From positions 1-53,361 of the forward strand of contig JAMCWB010000027.1 of assembly GCA_023475025.1 (NCBI GenBank): a stretch of 53,361 bases of DNA. Direction: 5' to 3'. The position numbers and the translations under genes were made by a program. Of the stretch, positions 47,433-53,361 are shown in pieces. Position 1 is the first letter of the stretch. Every line of letters begins with the position of its first letter. The notes under the pieces were generated by a model, which searched no databases, was not told the origin of the DNA, and saw nothing but the letters and a program-made list of their open reading frames with translations. The DNA comes from Gammaproteobacteria bacterium. Its GTDB lineage: Bacteria > Pseudomonadota > Gammaproteobacteria > Pseudomonadales > Pseudomonadaceae.

Positions 47433-47761
47433 AACCCGGTCTCTCCCAGCCAGACACCCAGCAATAGATAGAGCAATGCCGCTTGCATTACCACCACAAT
47501 AACGCTGATCAGAAAGCCACGCAGCAGGCTGGTACCCAGGGCAAAGGCAAAAACCCCGGCACCAATCAACGCCGATAACAGCATGGTTAGCCACTCACCC
47601 AGTGCAAGCATTTCCAGCCCGGCAAACAACCCGGTCAGCAGCACAACCGCAACCAGCGCCGGCATAAAACCACTTTTCTCTGCCTTTACCAGGCGCGCGG
47701 CAATCATCACCGGCACCACCAGAAACAGGATCAGAGCAACTAACAGTATGACCATGTGCAT
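47429..47761 (-). CDS. Small four-helix membrane protein
   Basis: 110 residues, mostly hydrophobic, with four predicted helices (about 3-23, 32-52, 57-77, 82-105) and few charges apart from a short RLVKAEKSG loop. I do not recognise the family. GGGGAGG lies seven bases before the first Met. Its stop is fused to the start of the truncated haemoglobin gene (ATGA), which hints at a shared role, perhaps holding the globin at the respiratory membrane, but nothing in the sequence proves it. Confidence 0.75.
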   Translation of the reverse strand: MHMVILLVALILFLVVPVMIAARLVKAEKSGFMPALVAVVLLTGLFAGLEMLALGEWLTMLLSALIGAGVFAFALGTSLLRGFLISVIVVVMQAALLYLLLGVWLGETGL

Positions 47762-47825
47762 GCAGCGGCCTCCCCGGGCACAAAAGTGATGGCTATTCTG
47801 CCAGCCAGGTTCGATCAGGCCCAGC

Positions 47826-48632
47826 CTAGAGTCGACCTTGCGCCAGCAATTGTCGGTACCAGCGCCGCGCCAGCCAGGCTGCAGCCAGCAAATAGGGAAT
47901 CGCCGCCGCGACCCACATGATCAGGCCGGCCAATTGCTGGTCCTGCAGGTTACGCGCCTCGCCGTACAAGGGGCTGCTGGCAAAGGTCAGCAAGGCACCG
48001 AGAAAGCCGGTATGCATCAAGGTAAACAGCAGCGCCAGCAAGGCAAAGGGCAGGTTGCGGGCACTGGCCCGCAAGACTGCCCACCAGAACAAGCCGGCAG
48101 AGAGCAAAAAACACAGATGCTCGATCAGGTGCCACCAGGGATCCTCGACCGCCAGCATGTAAAAACGCGGTACATGCCAGAACCAGATAAAAAATCCATG
48201 CAGATAAGCCATATATAACGGATGACGCGCCATGCGCAGAGCCGGTCGCCAGACAGCATGCAGGTGCTGCCCCCAGCCCGCGGCCAACTGTGGCAAGGGC
48301 CGGCATAACACCCACAATGGCGCAATCACCACCATCAGCAGCATATGCTGGGTCATGTGCGCAGCGGTGCTGGTCTTGGCCCAGTCATCCAGCGGGCCCA
48401 ACAAGCTGAGAATCGCCAGCAACAAGGTCAGATAAAAAACCAGGTTAGCCCAGCGCGCGGAAGGCCGGCGCCGACTGCCCTGCCAATACAGCACCCAGAA
48501 TATACCGAGCAACAGCGCCGTCAGGCCGGCGGACCACTGCTCGGCTCCCTCATTGGCAAACAGGCTGTGCGCGGCCGCCGGCGGGCTGATCGACAGTAAC
48601 CATAGGCTGAGCAGAACCGGTATCAGAGACAT
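47826..48632 (-). CDS. Caa3-type cytochrome c oxidase assembly factor CtaG family protein
   Basis: 268 residues. A signal-like first helix ends near PPAAAHS, then about six or seven membrane helices carry conserved His residues (TAAHMTQHMLLM near 93-104, FFIWFWHVPRFY, WHLIEHLCFLLSA, TLMHTGFLGALLTF). This is the CtaG_Bsub/Caa3_CtaG pattern, thought to help insert copper into oxidase subunits. Start at the ATG 48632, which overlaps the upstream small gene by ten bases; a start at 48911 would run through that gene. Last gene of the oxidase operon. Confidence 0.88.
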   Translation of the reverse strand: MSLIPVLLSLWLLSISPPAAAHSLFANEGAEQWSAGLTALLLGIFWVLYWQGSRRRPSARWANLVFYLTLLLAILSLLGPLDDWAKTSTAAHMTQHMLLMVVIAPLWVLCRPLPQLAAGWGQHLHAVWRPALRMARHPLYMAYLHGFFIWFWHVPRFYMLAVEDPWWHLIEHLCFLLSAGLFWWAVLRASARNLPFALLALLFTLMHTGFLGALLTFASSPLYGEARNLQDQQLAGLIMWVAAAIPYLLAAAWLARRWYRQLLAQGRL

Positions 48633-48982
48633 GGTGGCAAGTAGACTATGGGCAAGACCACAAAGAGGGTGGCTGCGGCTGACAACAGGTTCACCAGCAA
48701 GCCTAACCAGATGATGGAATGCCTCTGCCCGGCGCCCGGCAAGGCACGCCAGCTGCGCCAGACCAGCAGGGCAAAGAGCGCCAGAAACAACAGGGTCAAG
48801 CCCCCGAGGCCGAGATTGATCACATTCCAGGGCGATGTCCATGTGCCGGCTTGCGGCAACCCGGCACAACCCACTGAGAGGCCGGCATAGAGCAACACAA
48901 ACCACAGGCACCAGAGCAACAGGCCGACTACCAGATGCGCCGGATGCTCAGGACGCCAGAACGCCAGCAGGGCCGCACGCAT
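48623..48982 (-). CDS. Small membrane protein of the cytochrome c oxidase operon
   Basis: 119 residues with three hydrophobic helices (about 15-38, 55-78, 92-115) and a Cys in the first loop (VGCAGLP). Family not recognised. The ATG shares one base with the stop of the oxidase I-III fusion gene (TGATG) and its own end overlaps the CtaG-type gene, so it is locked into the operon. An accessory or assembly role is likely from position only. Confidence 0.8.
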   Translation of the reverse strand: MRAALLAFWRPEHPAHLVVGLLLWCLWFVLLYAGLSVGCAGLPQAGTWTSPWNVINLGLGGLTLLFLALFALLVWRSWRALPGAGQRHSIIWLGLLVNLLSAAATLFVVLPIVYLPPCL

Positions 48983-51486
48983 CAGGCCGCCCCCCACCAG
49001 CTCGGCAACAACACAAAGGCCACCACACTGACCCAGTACACCGTCAGGCTGTACTGCCAGAACGGCCGCAGCACCAGGGTTTCATAAGGCAGCTGCGCAC
49101 TGACGTAGCCCAGCCGCACCCGCCAGGCCTGCAACAGGGTCAGCACACTGGCCAGACCACTGTGGAACAGTAGATAGCAAAGCATGACCAGGATGATCGC
49201 GTCATGCGTCAGGCTTTGTGGCTGCAGGCCGGCATCCAACAGCAGCTTGAGCAGCACCAGCGTATGCGCCAGACCCAGCAGCGCGACCTGCATGACCGCC
49301 CAGTTCAGCCCCTCATCCTTGCCCTGTTGCAACTGACGCACCAGATGCTGATAACGCCAGCAAGCCGCCGTCAGCAAGGCGCCGCACAGCACCAGGCCAA
49401 GCAATTCAAACACCGGTTGATCCGGCAAGCGCCAGTTGGGCGCCACCGTCCACAGATAGAACCAGCCAAACAGCAGTGACAGATACAGGGCCGCATCAGC
49501 CATCAAGGTCACCAGCATACCCCAGCGGCCGGGACCATCCTGGGTACGCGAATGCAGGGGCGGTTTCGTCGGCTCATCCACGCCCAGCGGCGCAGCGTGG
49601 CGCTGAACGCCGTTCTCCCAGCTCCAGCGCAACAGGAATATCGCGGCCAGCACACAACCTGCCAGCGCCAGCGGATAGACCCGCAGCAGCAAACTGATAC
49701 AGACCACCGCCAGCCCCAGAGCGGCCAACAGGGGCCACCAGGAGTTGGTCGGCAAGTGCACCACCTCCTTAACCCGCGCGCTGATGGCATCAGTACCGAA
49801 CAGCTCGCGCCGCCCGTGCCCGGCATCGGGTAGCCCATAGTCGCCGTCAGCGATGCGCGCCGCCAGGGCAGGGTCCTGCCACAGCGGATGCCGGGCACGG
49901 ATCTCGGGGATGCTGGCAAAGTTATAGCTGGCTGGCGGCATATCTGTCGCCCATTCCAGGGTATCGGCCTGCCAGGGATTGCGCCCGGCCGGGCGGCCGA
50001 AGCGACTGTGCAACAAGAGGTCCAGCAGCACCATCGCCAGCCCGGCCGCCATGACAAAACCACCAAGCGAGGACAGCAGGTTAAGCCAGTCCCAACCCAG
50101 CCCGGCCTCATAGGTATAGACCCGCCGCGGCATGCCCAGCAGCCCGGTCAGGTGCATCAGCAGGAAGGTGGCATTGAAGCCAACAAAGGTCAGCCAGAAA
50201 CCCCAGCTGCCCAGACGCTTGCTCGGCAGGCGGCCGGTCAACTGCGGCAGCCAGTAATACAGCCCCGCCATCAATGGAAACAGCATGCCCCCGACCAGCA
50301 CGTAATGCAGGTGAGCGACAACAAAATGGGTGTCGTGCACCTGCCAGTTGAAGGGCACCAGGGCCAGCATGACGCCCGTCAGGCCGCCACAGACGAAAAT
50401 CACCAGGAAGCCGAAGATCCACAGCATCGGCAGTTCAAAGCGCACTTTTCCCGTCCACAGCGTAGCCAGCCAGGCAAACACCTGAATCGCCGTGGGAATA
50501 GCCACCAGCATACTGGCCAACGAGAAGAACAGCTGTGCCAACTGGGGAATCCCCACGGTGAACATATGATGCACCCACAAACCGAAACTGATGAAACCCG
50601 TGAGCAGAATCGCCAGCACTACCCAGCGATAGCCGACCAGCGGACGCTGGGCGAACACCGGAATCAGCGTCGAGACAATGCCCGCCGCCGGTAGAAAGAT
50701 GATGTAGACCTCAGGATGACCAAACAACCAGAACAGATGCTGCCAGAGCAAGGGGTCGCCACCCTCGGCAACGCTGAAAAACGGCATACCCGCGGCGCGC
50801 TCCAGTTCGAGCAGAATGCTGCCCAGAATCAGCGGCGGAAAGCCAAATACGATCATCAGCGCCATGGCCAGAATGTACCAGCAGAAGATCGGCATCTTGC
50901 TCAGGGTCATGCCCGGCGCCCGGGTACGCAGAATGGACACGGTCAACTCGATCCCCGCTGCCATGGCCGATATCTCGACAAAGGTAATCCCCAGCAACCA
51001 GAAGTCGGAGCCCGGCCCCGGGGAAAACTCGGCGCTGCTCAGCGGGGTATACATGAACCAGCCGGAGTCCGGTGCCACACCAAAAAACAGGCTGGACAGG
51101 ATGATCAGCCCGCCAAAGAGATAGCAGTAATAGCCCAGCGAACTGATCCGCGGGAAGACCAGATCACGCGTGCCAATGAACTTGGGGATCAGATAGAGCG
51201 CCAGCCCCTCCAGCACCGGTATGGCAAACAAGAACATCATCACCGTGCCGTGCATGGTGAACAGCTGGTTGTAGGCCTCCGGGCTGATCAGTTCCTGTTC
51301 CGGCAGCGCCAGTTGGGTGCGCACCAGCATCGCCAGTACACCGCCGACCAGAAAGAACAGCATGCCGGTGACCATAAAGCGCAGGCCAATGCTGGTGTGA
51401 TTGACCGCGGCCAGTTGGCCCCAGCCTGGCAGGTTGGCCCAGACCCTGGCCATGGTGTCCGCACGTGTGTTGCCGGGCTCACTCAT
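48982..51486 (-). CDS. ctaD: Cytochrome c oxidase subunits I and III fused (aa3/caa3-type)
   Basis: 834 residues. The first 560 or so are subunit I: haem ligands in the TMHGTVMMF and HDTHFVVAHLHYVLVGG segments, Cu(B) His residues in FGHPEVYIIFLP and VHHMFTVG, and the Glu of GHPEV that marks an A-type proton channel. After a linker (about 535-590) a single helix leads into a five-helix subunit III part (about 650-834) with MADAALYLSLLFGWFYLW. The fusion is known in caa3-type oxidases. GAGGAG lies before the ATG at 51486, which overlaps the subunit II stop by eight bases. It reduces O2 to water and pumps protons. Confidence 0.94.
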   Translation of the reverse strand: MSEPGNTRADTMARVWANLPGWGQLAAVNHTSIGLRFMVTGMLFFLVGGVLAMLVRTQLALPEQELISPEAYNQLFTMHGTVMMFLFAIPVLEGLALYLIPKFIGTRDLVFPRISSLGYYCYLFGGLIILSSLFFGVAPDSGWFMYTPLSSAEFSPGPGSDFWLLGITFVEISAMAAGIELTVSILRTRAPGMTLSKMPIFCWYILAMALMIVFGFPPLILGSILLELERAAGMPFFSVAEGGDPLLWQHLFWLFGHPEVYIIFLPAAGIVSTLIPVFAQRPLVGYRWVVLAILLTGFISFGLWVHHMFTVGIPQLAQLFFSLASMLVAIPTAIQVFAWLATLWTGKVRFELPMLWIFGFLVIFVCGGLTGVMLALVPFNWQVHDTHFVVAHLHYVLVGGMLFPLMAGLYYWLPQLTGRLPSKRLGSWGFWLTFVGFNATFLLMHLTGLLGMPRRVYTYEAGLGWDWLNLLSSLGGFVMAAGLAMVLLDLLLHSRFGRPAGRNPWQADTLEWATDMPPASYNFASIPEIRARHPLWQDPALAARIADGDYGLPDAGHGRRELFGTDAISARVKEVVHLPTNSWWPLLAALGLAVVCISLLLRVYPLALAGCVLAAIFLLRWSWENGVQRHAAPLGVDEPTKPPLHSRTQDGPGRWGMLVTLMADAALYLSLLFGWFYLWTVAPNWRLPDQPVFELLGLVLCGALLTAACWRYQHLVRQLQQGKDEGLNWAVMQVALLGLAHTLVLLKLLLDAGLQPQSLTHDAIILVMLCYLLFHSGLASVLTLLQAWRVRLGYVSAQLPYETLVLRPFWQYSLTVYWVSVVAFVLLPSWWGAA

Positions 51487-52183
51487 CGCTGGCTTGCTCC
51501 TCGATCCAATCCGCGAAGCTGTCCGCCTCGTGGGCAATGACCCGGAAGTGCATATGACTGTGCCCTACCCCGCAAAACTCGGCACACTGCCCATGAAATT
51601 CGCCCGTCTGACTGGCCTCAATGCGCAGTACATTGGTGCGTCCGGGAATGGCATCCAGCTTGCCCGCCAGGCGCGGCACCCAGAAAGCATGGATCACATC
51701 GGCGCTGCGCACATGGATATCCACCGGATAATCGACGGGGATATGCAACACGTTCTGCAAGGCGATACCCTGCTCGGGGTAGTCGACCTGCCACCACCAC
51801 ATATGCCCGGTCACCTCGATCACCAAGGGTTCCTTGCCATCGACCGGCAAGGGCAACATACGCTGACCAGCGGGAACCCCGAACAGCAGCAAGACACTGA
51901 TACAGGCCATAGGCAGGATCAGCCCACCACCAATAATCCAGCGCCGCTCCAGTTGTGCCTGACGGCTGGGTGACAGCTCTACGGGTGACCGCCGCATGGC
52001 GTACCACCAAAGTCCGCAGAGCACCAGCAGCACCAGACTGGCGACCACAAACATACCCCACCAGAGCGCCGCCGCAGAGGCGGCAGCCGGCCCTGCCGGG
52101 TCAAGCGTCGACAAGGGGCCACTGCAACCGGCCAGCAGCAGAGGGCTGGCCAAACCGGCACAGACTGTTACCCTTGACCCCAG
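51479..52183 (-). CDS. ctaC: Cytochrome c oxidase subunit II
   Basis: About 235 residues. A lipoprotein-type signal (SPLLLAGC) is followed by two membrane helices (LWWGMFVVASLVLLVLCGLW and a second near IIGGGLILPMACISVLLLF), then the cupredoxin domain with the Cu(A) ligands in DVIHAFWVPRL and GQCAEFCGVGHSHM. There is no fused cytochrome c domain. The start is uncertain: between the divergent DUF2231 gene (52238) and the lipobox there is no ATG or GTG in frame. A CTG at 52183 gives a normal signal peptide; the only TTG (52153) leaves nine residues before the Cys. The frame is open far upstream, but only over the opposite-strand gene. Confidence 0.88.
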   Translation of the reverse strand: MGSRVTVCAGLASPLLLAGCSGPLSTLDPAGPAAASAAALWWGMFVVASLVLLVLCGLWWYAMRRSPVELSPSRQAQLERRWIIGGGLILPMACISVLLLFGVPAGQRMLPLPVDGKEPLVIEVTGHMWWWQVDYPEQGIALQNVLHIPVDYPVDIHVRSADVIHAFWVPRLAGKLDAIPGRTNVLRIEASQTGEFHGQCAEFCGVGHSHMHFRVIAHEADSFADWIEEQASDE

Positions 52184-52237
52184 ATGAAGCCGGCTTTGTC
52201 CGGCCTTACGCCAGTTAGTAGGTAACCGAGACAGCCC

Positions 52238-52717
52238 ATGCCCACGTCGCCCATACCCAGCCGCATGGCCATTCGCGGCCACCCCTTGCACCCGGCCATG
52301 GTGCACTTTCCGGTAGCAGCGCTGCTTGGCCTGATTGCTACCGATCTCGCCTTTTTGCTCACCGCCGATGCATTCTGGGCCCGAGCCAGCCTGTGGCTGG
52401 CGGGTGTAGGCGCCCTGGGAGGCTTTCTCGCTGGCATCGTCGGCATGCTGGACCTGCTCAGCGTGCGCCAGATTCGCCGCCTGGTCAGCGGCTGGAGTCA
52501 TGGGCTGCTGGCGATCATGTTGCTGTCTCTGGCCAGCCTGAACTGGCTGCTGCGGCTGCAGGACCCGGTCAGCGCCATCTTTCCCTGGGGGCTCTACCTG
52601 AGTGTCCTTAGCGGCGTGCTGATCGGCGTTACCGGCTATCTGGGTGGCCAACTGGTCTACGAGTACGGGGTTGGTGTGGATATTGAAGGCGCGCAGAGTC
52701 GCGACACCCGTCCGTGA
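52238..52717 (+). CDS. DUF2231 membrane protein
   Basis: 159 residues with four membrane helices. The family motif HPLHPAMVHFPVALL is at residues 15-29 (here with IRG before it), and the His residues at HPLHP and VHFP may bind a metal or haem. Function unknown; it often stands near oxidase or copper genes. A second possible start lies at residue 10 (52265). It is divergent from the subunit II gene and convergent with the CopD-like gene, 11 bases apart. Confidence 0.85.
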   Translation: MPTSPIPSRMAIRGHPLHPAMVHFPVAALLGLIATDLAFLLTADAFWARASLWLAGVGALGGFLAGIVGMLDLLSVRQIRRLVSGWSHGLLAIMLLSLASLNWLLRLQDPVSAIFPWGLYLSVLSGVLIGVTGYLGGQLVYEYGVGVDIEGAQSRDTRP

Positions 52718-52728
52718 CATGAACGGCA

Positions 52729-53154
52729 TCAACTCCACCCCCATACCGGCTTGGCCAGCACCAACCAGAGAATGGCTGCCATTAGCAGCAGCACACTGAC
52801 AAGCAGAACGCGGCTGGCGGGCACCACCGACTTGCCGGCTTCCAGGCGAATCACCAGCAAGCCACTGAAGGCATGCGCTACTACCAGCAGGGTCACCAGG
52901 GTCAATTTGGCCATCAGCCACAGATCCGTGGTGCCATTGACCAGGAATACGGCGCTGCCGGCGACGATAGCCAGCGCTGCCGCCGGACTGGCTATACGGG
53001 TAAACACCCAGCGCGCAATGGAATCCGCGCTGGCGGGTGAATCACCCAACGCCAGACTATCCGTGTGTGTGCCCGCAATCAGCACGGGCAAATAGATCAG
53101 CCCGGCAGCCCAGACCAGCAAGGCGGCAATATGCAACGTCAACAACCAGAGCAT
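52729..53154 (-). CDS. CopD-like small haem/copper membrane protein
   Basis: 141 residues with four helices. It starts MLWLLTLHIAALLVWAAGLI, where the His in the first helix and the His in LLVVAHAFSG of the third could be haem ligands, as in CopD and HemJ-type proteins. The exact role is not known; copper uptake or a cytochrome b-like function is suggested by the family and by the nearby oxidase genes. The start has AAGG seven to ten bases upstream. The end of a group II intron lies 92 bases upstream of its start codon. Confidence 0.8.
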   Translation of the reverse strand: MLWLLTLHIAALLVWAAGLIYLPVLIAGTHTDSLALGDSPASADSIARWVFTRIASPAAALAIVAGSAVFLVNGTTDLWLMAKLTLVTLLVVAHAFSGLLVIRLEAGKSVVPASRVLLVSVLLLMAAILWLVLAKPVWGWS

Positions 53155-53245
53155 AAGGACTCGGCCTTGGTTGAAAAATGTTCCCCATTTAAACGCGCTT
53201 GGCGGCTTAACGCAAAGAAGGGCTCATCAGTCGTTACGCAGACAC

Positions 53246-53361
53246 ATCGAGTAGGGTGAGGCGTCGCCGCCTCATCCCTCTCACAGAACCGTACGTACGG
53301 GCCTCGTATACGGCTCATGCACACATTTATCCCTAAGTTACAGGGACACAGAGTCCTGTTT
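53246..53361 (-). mobile_element. Group II intron, 3' end (domains V and VI), partial
   Basis: On the minus strand the sequence at about 53315-53285 (GAGCCGTATAC, loop, GTACGTACGGTTC) is a catalytic domain V: a hairpin with the AGC triad and the bulge. Domain VI follows (arms GATGAGGCG and CGCCTCACCC, 53278-53255), with an unpaired A suited to be the branch point, and the intron end YTCGAT near 53246. The rest of the intron, with its reverse transcriptase gene, would lie beyond the right edge. It may also be a 3' fragment left by a partial insertion. Confidence 0.85.

Noticed and set aside
49888-51540. Plus-strand frames of 268 and 274 codons opposite the oxidase gene.
   Set aside because: Antisense shadows of a strongly conserved subunit I sequence, with Gln/His/Arg-rich composition.
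52184-52921. Upstream extension of the subunit II frame to 480 codons.
   Set aside because: The added part lies opposite the DUF2231 gene, is low-complexity, and comes before a normal lipoprotein signal.

Overview
The window is chromosomal DNA from a gammaproteobacterium of the family Pseudomonadaceae. From the left edge to about 30.1 kb the gene order follows, from memory, Pseudomonas aeruginosa PAO1 from the rrn operon at PA4690 to acsB (PA4733): 16S rRNA, pssA, ilvC, ilvN, ilvI, DUF4124, yqcC, TPR lipoprotein, mrcB, kinase/ATPase, TfoX-like, cNMP-binding protein, PrrF sRNA, phuW/V/U, sfsA, aminotransferase, dksA, gluQRS, cbrX, cbrA, cbrB, crcZ, pcnB, folK, panBC, acs. Differences from that order, and the alternative oxidase, suggest a Halopseudomonas- or Stutzerimonas-like relative rather than P. 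aeruginosa. The genus is an inference.

Layout. 1-721: 5' end of a 16S rRNA gene on the minus strand, with a leader holding a boxA antitermination site and four tandem sigma70 promoters. 722-5368: minus-strand pssA and the branched-chain amino acid operon ilvI-ilvN-ilvC, which has a long leader that may attenuate. 5369-12204: a small secreted protein, yqcC, a lipoprotein, PBP1B, a two-domain kinase and a cyclic-nucleotide-binding protein. 12205-15099: an iron-regulated block with a Fur-box-controlled PrrF-type sRNA and an incomplete haem-uptake cluster. 15157-19000: a Rieske protein, sfsA, an aminotransferase, dksA and gluQRS. 19082-24209: the carbon/nitrogen catabolite control unit cbrX-cbrA-cbrB plus the sigma54-dependent sRNA crcZ. 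24331-30086: pcnB-folK-panB-panC and acs. 30087-30622: an intergenic region rich in repeats. 30623-35673: thiolase, dbpA, a MOSC protein and a chemoreceptor. 35949-37632: a Tat-exported sulfide:quinone-reductase-like gene interrupted by one in-frame TGA, with a small membrane protein. 37645-41319: a lipoprotein, metR and divergent metE. 41435-44258: a frameshifted SLOG plus SLATT-like membrane protein and an RsuA-type pseudouridine synthase. 44335-46996: a BCCT transporter, an alternative oxidase and dodecin. 47004-53154: truncated haemoglobin, a cytochrome c oxidase cluster (CtaG-type factor, subunit I-III fusion, subunit II) and two small membrane proteins. 53246-53361: the 3' end (domains V and VI) of a group II intron running off the right edge.

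Regulatory links visible in the window: CbrA/CbrB would drive crcZ through a sigma54 promoter. CrcZ carries many A-rich CA motifs that would sequester Hfq/Crc. The acs 5' leader carries one such motif just before its start codon. A Fur box overlaps the prrF promoter next to the haem-uptake genes. MetR-like sites lie between metR and metE.

The best candidates for unusual biology are the broken SLOG/SLATT-like gene (a predicted nucleotide-sensing membrane effector), the Trp-to-TGA change in the SQR-like gene, the overlapping BCCT-alternative oxidase pair, and the group II intron end.
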